Assembly: GCA_001314625.1 (NCBI GenBank)
Contig: LJSH01000001.1
Coordinates: 186,001 to 250,000 of the forward strand
Length of the DNA: 64,000 nt
Direction of reading: 5' to 3'
Source: Oceanicaulis sp. HLUCCA04
GTDB lineage: Bacteria; Pseudomonadota; Alphaproteobacteria; Caulobacterales; Maricaulaceae
Position 1 is the stretch's first letter. Every line of letters starts with the position of its first letter. A program made the position numbers and the translations under genes. This document shows, piece by piece, positions 54,188-62,650 of this stretch. The notes under the pieces are model-generated. The model worked only from the letters and a program-made list of their open reading frames with translations, was not told where the DNA came from and did not search any database.

Positions 54188-57079
54188 CTAACCTGCCTTC
54201 TTGAGCGCTTTCTGGCGCGCCATGTCTCGCTCCAGAACGGGTTTGAGATAGCGGCCGGTCCAGCTGGCGTCCACGCCCGCCACATGTTCGGGTGTGCCGG
54301 CGGCCACGATCTCGCCGCCGCCATCGCCGCCTTCGGGTCCCAGATCGATCAGCCAGTCGGCGGTCTTGATGACATCGAGATTATGCTCGATCACGATCAC
54401 CGAATTGCCTTGCTCGACCAGCTCATGGAGCACTTCGAGCAGCTTTTTCACATCCTCGAAGTGAAGCCCCGTGGTCGGCTCATCGAGAATATAGAGCGTG
54501 CGCCCCGTTGCGCGCTTGGAGAGCTCCTTGGAGAGTTTGACCCGCTGCGCCTCGCCGCCCGATAGCTGGGTGGCGGGCTGGCCGACCTTCACATACCCCA
54601 GCCCGACGCGTTTGAGCGTTTCCATCTTGTCGCGCACAGACGGCACGGCCTGGAAGAAATCGGCGGCTTCTTCCACCGTCATGTCCAGAACCTGCGCGAT
54701 GGATTTGCCCTTGAAGTTGACTTCCAGCGTCTCGCGGTTGAAGCGCGCGCCATGGCAGACATCGCACGTGACATAGACATCGGGCAGGAAGTGCATCTCG
54801 ATCTTCACGACGCCATCGCCCTGACACGCCTCGCAGCGCCCGCCCTTCACGTTGAAGGAGAAGCGCCCCGGCTTGTAGCCGCGCGTCTTGGATTCCGGCA
54901 GGCCGGCAAACCAGTCGCGGATCGGCGTGAACGCGCCGGTATAGGTGGCCGGGTTGGAGCGCGGTGTGCGCCCGATGGGGGACTGGTCGATATCGATAAT
55001 CTTGTCGAGAAACTCCAGCCCCTCCACCGTCTCGTGCGGGGCGGGCACGGCGCTCGCGCCATTGAGCTTGCGCGCAGCGGCCTTGTAGAGCGTTTCCAGC
55101 GTCAGGGTGGACTTGCCGCCGCCAGAAACCCCGGTCACGCAGACAAACACGCCCAGCGGAAACTCCGCGGTCACGTCTTTCAGATTGTTTCCGCTCGCGC
55201 CGGTGACTTTCAGCAGGCGCTTTTTATCAAACTTGCGCCGCTTTTCCGGGACTTCGATCATGCGCGCGCCGGACAGATATTGGCCCGTCAGGCTTTTCGG
55301 GTTGGCGCGGATGTCTTCCGGCTTGCCCTGCGCGACGATCTCGCCCCCATGCACACCGGCAGCGGGGCCCAGATCAACCACATAATCAGCCGTCTCGATG
55401 GCTTCCTCGTCATGCTCCACCACGATCACGGTATTGCCCAGATCGCGCAGGCCCCGCAGGGATTCCAGCAGGCGTGAATTGTCCCTCTGATGCAGGCCGA
55501 TGGACGGTTCATCAAGTACGTAGAGCACGCCGGTCAGGCCCGAGCCGATCTGGCTGGCCAGGCGTATGCGCTGGCTCTCCCCGCCCGACAGCGTGCCGGA
55601 AGCGCGTGACAGGGTCAGGTAATCCAGCCCCACATCAACCAGGAAGCGCAGCCGGTCGCGGATCTCTTTGAGTATCCGCCGGGCGATCTCCTGTTCCTTG
55701 TCGGTCAGGCGCTCCTCGATATTGGAGAACCATCCCAGCGCATCGCGGATGGAATGGTCACCCGCCTGCGAGATGTCATAGCCGCCAATCTTGACCGCCA
55801 GCGCTTCGGGCTTCAGGCGCTTGCCATGGCAGGTCTCGCACGGCTGGTTTGACTGGAAGCGGCCCAGCTCCTCGCGCACCCAGGCCGAATCGGTCTCGCG
55901 CCAGCGCCGCTCCAGATTGGGGATCACCCCTTCAAACGTCTTGGTGGTGGAGAACTGGCGCAAGCCGTCCTCATAGGTGAATTTGACCTTGTCATTCGTG
56001 CCATAGAGCACGGTGTGCTGGAACTTTTCCGGCAAGGTGCGCCAGGGCTTGTGCATGCTGGCGCCATAATGGTCCGCCAGCGCCTGCAGGGTCTGCAGGT
56101 AGAGCTTGGACGTGCCCCGGCTCCATGGCGCGACCGCACCCTCATAGAGACTCTTTTCCCGGTCGGGAACGATCATCGCCTCGTCAAACTTCAGGCTGAC
56201 GCCCAGCCCGTCACAGGCCGGGCAGGCCCCGAACGGATTGTTGAAGGAGAACAGGCGCGGCTCGATCTCCTCAATCGTGAAGCCGGTTTCCGGGCAGGCG
56301 AATTTTTCAGAGAAAACAAGGCGTTCAGGCGCGCCCTTTTCATCGGCAGGCACATCGGCAAACTCGGCCATGGCGAGCCCGTCGGCCAGGCGCAGCGCGG
56401 TCTCCAGACTGTCGGCCAGGCGCTGTTCCAGTCCCTTGCGGATCGCCACGCGGTCCACCACCACGTCGATATCGTGCTTGAATTTCTTGTCGAGCTCTGG
56501 AACCTCTTCCAGCGTGTAATAGGTGCCGTCTACCTTCACCCGCTGGAAACCCTGCTTCATCAGATCGGCAAATTCCTTGCGGTATTCGCCCTTGCGCCCG
56601 CGCACGATCGGCGCCAGCAGATACAGCCGCGTGCCGTCTTCCAGCGCCATCAGCCGGTCAACCATCTGTGAGACGGTCTGCGAGGTGATGGGTAGGCCCG
56701 TGGCGGGCGAATAGGGGATGCCGACGCGCGCCCAGAGCAGGCGCATATAGTCATAGATTTCGGTGACCGTGCCGACCGTGGAGCGCGGATTTTTCGACGT
56801 GGTTTTCTGCTCGATGGAGATGGCAGGCGACAGACCCTCGATGGAGTCCACATCGGGCTTGCTCATCAGCTCCAGAAACTGGCGGGCATAGGCCGACAGG
56901 CTCTCTACATAGCGGCGCTGGCCCTCGGCATAAATGGTGTCAAAGGCGAGCGAGGACTTGCCGGACCCGGACAGGCCGGTGAACACGATCAGCTCGTCGC
57001 GCGGCAGATCGACCGACACGTCTTTGAGATTATGCTCGCGCGCACCGCGCACCGAAATATGCTTCAACGGGTCAGCCAT
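54188..57079 (-). CDS. uvrA: Excinuclease ABC subunit UvrA
   Basis: [38 protein letters not shown]; start assigned at [19 protein letters not shown], so the track ORF is over-extended. Confidence 0.97.
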   Translation of the reverse strand: MADPLKHISVRGAREHNLKDVSVDLPRDELIVFTGLSGSGKSSLAFDTIYAEGQRRYVESLSAYARQFLELMSKPDVDSIEGLSPAISIEQKTTSKNPRSTVGTVTEIYDYMRLLWARVGIPYSPATGLPITSQTVSQMVDRLMALEDGTRLYLLAPIVRGRKGEYRKEFADLMKQGFQRVKVDGTYYTLEEVPELDKKFKHDIDVVVDRVAIRKGLEQRLADSLETALRLADGLAMAEFADVPADEKGAPERLVFSEKFACPETGFTIEEIEPRLFSFNNPFGACPACDGLGVSLKFDEAMIVPDREKSLYEGAVAPWSRGTSKLYLQTLQALADHYGASMHKPWRTLPEKFQHTVLYGTNDKVKFTYEDGLRQFSTTKTFEGVIPNLERRWRETDSAWVREELGRFQSNQPCETCHGKRLKPEALAVKIGGYDISQAGDHSIRDALGWFSNIEERLTDKEQEIARRILKEIRDRLRFLVDVGLDYLTLSRASGTLSGGESQRIRLASQIGSGLTGVLYVLDEPSIGLHQRDNSRLLESLRGLRDLGNTVIVVEHDEEAIETADYVVDLGPAAGVHGGEIVAQGKPEDIRANPKSLTGQYLSGARMIEVPEKRRKFDKKRLLKVTGASGNNLKDVTAEFPLGVFVCVTGVSGGGKSTLTLETLYKAAARKLNGASAVPAPHETVEGLEFLDKIIDIDQSPIGRTPRSNPATYTGAFTPIRDWFAGLPESKTRGYKPGRFSFNVKGGRCEACQGDGVVKIEMHFLPDVYVTCDVCHGARFNRETLEVNFKGKSIAQVLDMTVEEAADFFQAVPSVRDKMETLKRVGLGYVKVGQPATQLSGGEAQRVKLSKELSKRATGRTLYILDEPTTGLHFEDVKKLLEVLHELVEQGNSVIVIEHNLDVIKTADWLIDLGPEGGDGGGEIVAAGTPEHVAGVDASWTGRYLKPVLERDMARQKALKKAG

Positions 57080-57283
57080 CAGGCGAAAATCCATAAATCT
57101 GCAAATAGCCGGCGAGGCGGCACCGGCGCTGGTTAGATAAGCCGCATGCGGAGGCACTGCCACCTTGACGGCGTTCTGTTTGCACCTCGCGATGCGCTTT
57201 GTGTACCAGCCCGCATGGACACGCCTGCACTGATGGAGTGTGATGCGCGCCGAAAACGAATTCGACTCGCCCGTTGACGGGCG

Positions 57284-57298
57284 GAACAATATGTGAAC
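57284..57298. promoter_or_regulatory. LexA/SOS box of alphaproteobacterial type (GAAC-N7-GAAC)
   Basis: GAACAATATGTGAAC, reverse complement of GTTC-N7-GTTC, in the divergent uvrA/ssb promoter, 37 nt before the ssb ATG. Confidence 0.8.
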
Positions 57299-57334
57299 AT
57301 TTACAGAAAAAGCACAAGCGTCAAGAGGCATCCC

Positions 57335-57814
57335 ATGGCAGGCAGCGTCAACAAGGTCATCATTATCGGCAATCTGGGTGCAGACCCGGAGGTGAAGGCC
57401 ATGCCGTCAGGCGACCGGATGGCCAAATTCCCCGTCGCGACGTCAGAGAACTGGCGCGACAAGTCCACCGGCGAGCGCCGCGAGAAGACCGAATGGCACA
57501 ACGTGGTCATCTTCAACGAGAACCTGGCCAAGATCGCCGAGAACTATCTCAAAAAAGGCGCCAAGGTTTACATTGAAGGCTCGCTTCAGACCCGCAAATG
57601 GCAGGACCAGAACGGACAGGATCGCTATTCCACCGAGATTGTGCTGCAGAAATATCGCGGCGAGCTGACCATGCTGGACGGCAAGGGCGAAGGCGGCGGC
57701 TCCGGTGGTGGCGGTAATTATGGCCGCATGGATGACCGCTCCGGTGGCGGCGGCAATGACCGGCCGCGCGAAAGCTTCGCCTCCGACACGCTGGACGACG
57801 ATATTCCGTTCTAA
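57335..57814 (+). CDS. ssb: Single-stranded DNA-binding protein
   Basis: [43 protein letters not shown] ... C-terminal DDDIPF. Confidence 0.97.
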   Translation: MAGSVNKVIIIGNLGADPEVKAMPSGDRMAKFPVATSENWRDKSTGERREKTEWHNVVIFNENLAKIAENYLKKGAKVYIEGSLQTRKWQDQNGQDRYSTEIVLQKYRGELTMLDGKGEGGGSGGGGNYGRMDDRSGGGGNDRPRESFASDTLDDDIPF

Positions 57815-57847
57815 AGGTAAGCTCCTGAACGCAAATCGGGGAAAAAC

Positions 57848-58876
57848 ATGATCGAGATTTTTTCGACTGACAAAGACGAGGTGATTCGTAGTTTGGTTGC
57901 CACTGGGCGGGTAAAATATGAATTCGCACTCGAAAACCTTCTTCCCCTACTAGACAGGTTTGGGGAACAGAGGAAAAAACAATCCCGGAGCTTCTACACG
58001 CGTCTAAAAGCAGATATAATTACAGGGTGCATTATGCCCCCAATAACTTTGGCGTTTGTGAATGACAACTTCGACTATGATATGCCCAAAAATGAAGTTC
58101 GAGAATTTGTGACGCGCCACATCTCGTCTGGATATATATTAGACGGCCTTCAGAGGTTAAATACTCTCAGTGAAGCCGCCGAGGCAGAAAACTTCGATAA
58201 AGATCGATCCCTACATTTAAACATTATTATTGCAAAAAAATATGATCTTCTTTTGTATCGAATGATCACTTTGAATAATGGGCAAAAGCCGATGACGGCT
58301 CGCCATCAAATAGAAATGCTAACGCGCGGTGCGATTGACTTATCTGGATTTTCGCTTCCCGTTGCGACTGAGAAAGAAACAGAAGGAACGAAGATTCCAG
58401 GTGCATTTAGGATGTCCGATATAGTTGAAGCTTATACAGCTTATCTTGCAGACAATGTAAACAATCAGAATAAAAAAATAATCGAGAGCAAGCTTGATGA
58501 AATTTTAGTGGGCAGAGTCATGGATTCTGATCTCACCGAGACCAACGTGAGCTTCTCTCAAATATTGAGTGAGGTGGAGAGGCTAAGTGCCGTTCCAGAG
58601 AATAAGGAATGGTTCCGACAGGTGAACAATCTGATTGGATTTACTGTAGGCGCTAAGCGGTCAATATCGTTTATAAGCATATTTTCTCCTGAAAAATTTT
58701 GTTTGCAAGTTGAAAAGTTCGACAAAGCGTTCAGTTCAATTAATCCATCGAAAGTCAATGTGGGCAAATTCCGCCGAGAACTGGCAGCATTCTTTTTCAA
58801 GGAAATTGATAAATTTCATACAGACGATTTGGGATCGGTTGAGGCAGCCTTTTTCGAGCAGACGTTGACTGAGTAA
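57848..58876 (+). CDS. DGxQR-motif protein, DUF262/DGQHR (ParB/Srx-like) family candidate
   Basis: SGYILDGLQRLNTLSEA and RMITLNNGQKPMTARHQIEML resemble the vlDGqQRltTL and 'fxxlNxgxxpl' segments of DUF262/DGQHR families; AT-rich. Confidence 0.6.
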   Translation: MIEIFSTDKDEVIRSLVATGRVKYEFALENLLPLLDRFGEQRKKQSRSFYTRLKADIITGCIMPPITLAFVNDNFDYDMPKNEVREFVTRHISSGYILDGLQRLNTLSEAAEAENFDKDRSLHLNIIIAKKYDLLLYRMITLNNGQKPMTARHQIEMLTRGAIDLSGFSLPVATEKETEGTKIPGAFRMSDIVEAYTAYLADNVNNQNKKIIESKLDEILVGRVMDSDLTETNVSFSQILSEVERLSAVPENKEWFRQVNNLIGFTVGAKRSISFISIFSPEKFCLQVEKFDKAFSSINPSKVNVGKFRRELAAFFFKEIDKFHTDDLGSVEAAFFEQTLTE

Positions 58877-58883
58877 CCGGCCA

Positions 58884-59780
58884 ATGCCTTGTTCATTTAA
58901 AGTTCTAGAGCCAGTTGCTGGCGATTCGGTGTCGGAACCGTTTGGGGTCGGGGGTCATGGCGTTCCGGCATTCGAGTGTGTACGAATGCTCGCTGGTTCT
59001 ACCGACTTGGAATCTAAGAAGTCTGGAGCTTCGATTAAACTTCGATATTGTCACTTTACCCAAAAGCAACGCCGACCTAATGACGGTACGATTTCCGATA
59101 TAATTGACCTGGCTTTTGAAGGAGAGCTGACACGTGAGGAAGTTGGGCAATTTCTCACGAAGTCTAAGTCAGATAATTTTCAATTTTGGGAAGAACTCAA
59201 ATCGGAAATAGGTTTATGCCTATTTGCTTTAAAGATGAAGCGCCATACCGAGTCATTTTTATATATTTATAGAACTTTCGAATTAATAGCGGTTGCTATG
59301 CCTCTTATTTATGCATCGAGAGTTAGTGATTTTCGATCGTCTGTGCAATTTATAAAGTCATTGTCACGTAATGATAGAGATCAGGACCTCTCGATTTTGA
59401 AGTATTTTACCGAGGAGTTTGTTAAGCGTGAATCAATGTTTGCTCACCTACATATAGATTATAGTTTTTCTAGTCTTGGTGCTTCGGCGGGTGAGATGAG
59501 GGATCAACTTAAAAGTTATGTGCTGGCGCCAAATAAAATTCATCATGAGTTTTTTGATGTTGAAGAAGAGGGTGTAAAAATTAAGTTTAGTGCGGTGCCT
59601 TCATTTGTGGCGGCATCACGTAATAGGCTGTTCCATAATGCGTTGTCGAATGATAATTTTAAGATAGATGCTTTGTCGGGCGCAGATTCGGTGTGTGAAG
59701 TGCTGGTTAGGCCAAGTATTTATTTCTTCAGTTTATTGCTAATTGAAATACTTAAGGTCCAGGCAAAAAGGTACATATAA
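58884..59780 (+). CDS. HEPN-motif protein candidate (possible RNase toxin/effector)
   Basis: C-terminal helical segment FVAASRNRLFHNAL containing Rx4H; 7 nt after the preceding gene; alternative start ATG at 58986. Confidence 0.5.
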   Translation: MPCSFKVLEPVAGDSVSEPFGVGGHGVPAFECVRMLAGSTDLESKKSGASIKLRYCHFTQKQRRPNDGTISDIIDLAFEGELTREEVGQFLTKSKSDNFQFWEELKSEIGLCLFALKMKRHTESFLYIYRTFELIAVAMPLIYASRVSDFRSSVQFIKSLSRNDRDQDLSILKYFTEEFVKRESMFAHLHIDYSFSSLGASAGEMRDQLKSYVLAPNKIHHEFFDVEEEGVKIKFSAVPSFVAASRNRLFHNALSNDNFKIDALSGADSVCEVLVRPSIYFFSLLLIEILKVQAKRYI

Positions 59781-59919
59781 AACTGAGCGACTGGTGGCAG
59801 GCTCGCGGTCGGGTTTTCCTGGAGCCGCTGAACGCGCCTGTCCGGGCTGATATCCGCTTTACAGCCCGATACTGCGCACGCCATGGTGTCGCCTGAATTT
59901 ATTGAGCGGGGGACTATCC

Positions 59920-60309
59920 ATGAATCGCCAGAGCTACACAGCCGAACTCCTGACCATTGTCGGGTCACTGCCCGAGGCCAACCGGCCGGGCTTCATCTCC
60001 GCCTTCCAGGCATCGGAGAAGAACCCAGTCTTGCTCTACGGATTTAATATCTGGCTGGGTTTTCTGGGCATTGACCGGTTTCTTGTCGGTGACATTCTGG
60101 CCGGTGTCCTCAAGCTGATCACGTTTGGCGGGTTCGGTTTGTGGGTGCTGATCGACTATTTCCTGATTGGCAGCAGAACGCGCCAGAAGAATATCGAATA
60201 TGCCCGCCAGCTGCGCGATTCCTTCTCGAACCGGGGCAATCAGTCTCCGCAAGTGGCTGCGCCTGCGCCGGCCGCGTCTTCAGAGGCTCCGCCACCGGCT
60301 GACGGCTAG
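59920..60309 (+). CDS. TM2 domain protein
   Basis: FNIWLGFLGIDRFLVGDILAGVLKLITFGGFGLWVLIDYFLI. Confidence 0.9.
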   Translation: MNRQSYTAELLTIVGSLPEANRPGFISAFQASEKNPVLLYGFNIWLGFLGIDRFLVGDILAGVLKLITFGGFGLWVLIDYFLIGSRTRQKNIEYARQLRDSFSNRGNQSPQVAAPAPAASSEAPPPADG

Positions 60310-61346
60310 GGCCTGAACACGTCCACCTTGGTGCTGGTGTCCACCGCGCCGCGCTGGGCCGCGCCGCCAATCGTGTAGATCGCGCCATCAAGGCTGAGCG
60401 CGCCGAGGCCGTGGCGGGGCGTCGGCATGCGGCCTGCAGATTCCCATGTGTCGGTATTGGCGCGCCAGGCCCAGACCTCTTCATAGACGCCGCCGCCATC
60501 CTCAAACCATTCGCCGCCAAACACGTAGAGCGTGTCGCCGACGCTGGCAGCGGCCAGCCCGCCAGAGCCGCGCGGGCCGCGGGAGGGCTGGGGCAGGGGC
60601 GCGGCCATGGTCCAGCTATTGCTGGCCGGATCATAGACCTCGTGCATGGGCGTGTTGCCGCCGGAGACGGTGCGGCCGGCGACGACATGGATCAGCCCGT
60701 TCATGACGGCGGCGGCAGCCGAATTGCGCGCGCTGGGCGATGGCGCCAGCGTGGTCCATTCCCCACTGGCCGGGTCGAATACCAGATGCGCCGTCACATC
60801 CGACTGGTGGTTCCATTCGGCGTTCTGCGCGCCCGAAGGCCGGCGCCCTGTCAGAACATGGATGCGGCCATTGAGGGCCACGGCCACGTTTTCCGCCCAC
60901 GGGCCGGACAAAGCGGGACCCTCCTGCCACTCGTCATCGTCGCCGGGGCGCAGCGTCCAGACGCGCGACGTGTTTGACCATGCACCGCCATTCTCTGCGG
61001 TATAGCCGCCAATCGCGTATAGCGTGCCGTCCAGCCCGACGCATTGCGGGTGATGGGTCGCCACGGGCAGGCGCGGCATCTCGCGCCAGCTTTCGTCAAT
61101 GCTTGGGGTGAGGGCGAGCACGCGGTCTGAAATGTCCAGCGGCCGCTCTGAAATGCCGACCGCGAACCCGCCGATTACATAAAGTGTTCCGTCGAGCAGG
61201 GCTGGGTAGATTTCCTGTACCGGAAAGGGCAGGTCTGGCGCACTGGTCCAGCGCGCATCCTGGCGCCTGGCGAAGCTCAAACCCGATGCCATAAGGCCGG
61301 TACCGGCCGCCAGCGTGAGCGTGGCCGCCCTGCGCGTGAGTGTCAT
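60306..61346 (-). CDS. Kelch-repeat protein, exported
   Basis: Repeated LDGTLYVIGG / LDGTLYAIGGY / LNGRIHVLTG / LDGAIYTIGGAA blades; signal peptide with RR. Confidence 0.88.
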   Translation of the reverse strand: MTLTRRAATLTLAAGTGLMASGLSFARRQDARWTSAPDLPFPVQEIYPALLDGTLYVIGGFAVGISERPLDISDRVLALTPSIDESWREMPRLPVATHHPQCVGLDGTLYAIGGYTAENGGAWSNTSRVWTLRPGDDDEWQEGPALSGPWAENVAVALNGRIHVLTGRRPSGAQNAEWNHQSDVTAHLVFDPASGEWTTLAPSPSARNSAAAAVMNGLIHVVAGRTVSGGNTPMHEVYDPASNSWTMAAPLPQPSRGPRGSGGLAAASVGDTLYVFGGEWFEDGGGVYEEVWAWRANTDTWESAGRMPTPRHGLGALSLDGAIYTIGGAAQRGAVDTSTKVDVFRP

Positions 61347-61623
61347 GTCCCAGCCTCCCTTTGCGTGTGGTGGTGACGGTAGCACCGGGGGCGGTATGGA
61401 GCCAGATCAGCCTGATCGCGCTTGCTCACACTTTCGTCATTCTGGTCGGAGCGCAGGGCACAGGCGGGCATTTGCGGAACATCGCGGGCGCGGCGGCGTT
61501 GCGCAATGGAACAAATGGCCGATAGCGCCAGAAGCGCGCCGGCGTTTGCCCGCAAACCAGTTCTTCTGCTGGCGCGCCGGGGCTATTGTAGAGGCCGCAC
61601 AGCGGCGTTTAGGAAGGCGGCCC

Positions 61624-62256
61624 ATGAGTGAAGTCAATAATCTCCATTCCCTGTTGCACAACATGGTGAACGGGACCGATGGGGAGAAAGTGTCGGTCGG
61701 TGACCTTCTGGAGGCAGTCGGGCGGCGCTCCTATGGCCCGCTATTTCTGCTGCTCGGCTTCATCGCCATCGGCCCGCTTGGGGTCATTCCCGGGGCGAAC
61801 TGGCTGATCTCGCTGGTTACCTTGCTGATCGCGCTGCAGATCCTGTTCGGTCTCAAATATCCGTGGGTGCCCAGGCGCCTGCTCAGCTACGAGTTCAGGC
61901 GCGACCATCTCCTGCAGGGTGTGGCCTGGTCTGAACGCTATGCGCGGATTATCGACCGCTATCTAAAGCCACGCCTCACCTTTCTGACGGGCGGACCCTT
62001 CGTACAGCTTGTTGCGCTGATCTGCATCGGCGCGGTCCTTGTGTCCTTCCCGCTCGGCTTCGTGCCGTTCGGGCCGTTCCTTCCGGGGCTCACCGTGCTG
62101 GTTTTTGGCCTGGCTATTGCCTCGCGCGACGGGCTGCTGCTGATCCTTGCCTGCGCCCTGCTGGCCGCATCGCTGTGGCTGCTGGAGCGCCTGTGGAACC
62201 GGATCTCGCAGTCGGAGCTGATGGGCACGGTGATGTCCCTGTTCAGCGGCCTGTGA
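61624..62256 (+). CDS. ExoD family exopolysaccharide synthesis protein
   Basis: SVGDLLEAVGRRSYGPLFLLLGFIAIGPLGVIPGANWLISLVTLLIALQILFG. Confidence 0.82.
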   Translation: MSEVNNLHSLLHNMVNGTDGEKVSVGDLLEAVGRRSYGPLFLLLGFIAIGPLGVIPGANWLISLVTLLIALQILFGLKYPWVPRRLLSYEFRRDHLLQGVAWSERYARIIDRYLKPRLTFLTGGPFVQLVALICIGAVLVSFPLGFVPFGPFLPGLTVLVFGLAIASRDGLLLILACALLAASLWLLERLWNRISQSELMGTVMSLFSGL

Positions 62257-62315
62257 TCGGGCGCCAGAGAGCGCATGGCCGTCCGTTGTCATTGCGGGCG
62301 CAGCAGCGTGCAAAC

Positions 62316-62430
62316 CCGGCCCCGGGACATGTTTTTTAAAGGACTCTTCAACAGAGGGCCCGGGCTCCGGCCCGGGGTCCAGATTCCCGCCATTGGGCTG
62401 TTTCATGGGTCCCGGCTCGGGGGCCGGGAC
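62316..62430. repeat. Cluster of GC-rich palindromes (REP-like)
   Basis: CCCGGGCTCCGGCCCGGG and GGTCCCGGCTCGGGGGCCGGGACC between exoD-like and gyrA. Confidence 0.5.
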
Positions 62431-62650
62431 CACGGTTGAGAATTTAGGTGAATATATAAGCCGCCGACGTGCTTTTCGGAATGACGAAGTGAGTTGATGT
62501 CGTGCCGCCTCCCAACAACACCTCATCGTTTGCCGCGCGGGCACGGGCTTGGTAAACCCTTTTCCAGCTTTGCTGACACGTGATTCCGGTTGTCAGTACC
62601 CTTCGTTTGCGGGCCGCCCCAGCGCCCGCCCGACTACAGGACAGATACGC

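Larger units (their letters stand above)
57815..59790. other. AT-rich accessory island carrying two genes
   Basis: Hand counts of sample 60-nt lines: about 27% GC (58201) and 37% (59281), against about 67% in adjacent ssb (57661). Confidence 0.75.

Noticed and set aside
57848-59780. Interpretation as a Dnd phosphorothioation or complete GmrSD type IV restriction system
   Set aside because: No dndA/C/D/E genes and no HNH/DUF1524 motif visible; only motif-level resemblance to the DGQHR/DUF262 domain.
57825-59835. 8-bp direct repeat CTGAACGC at 57825-57832 and 59828-59835 flanking the island
   Set aside because: Could be read as a target-site duplication, but an 8-mer match between two ~100-nt flanks is expected by chance fairly often, and it is not at the exact composition boundaries.
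59784-59895. Short open frame (LSDWWQARGRVFLEPLNAPVRADIRFTARYCARHGVA) after the island, possible truncated gene remnant
   Set aside because: Open frames of this length are common in GC-rich DNA; no recognised family and no start or RBS.
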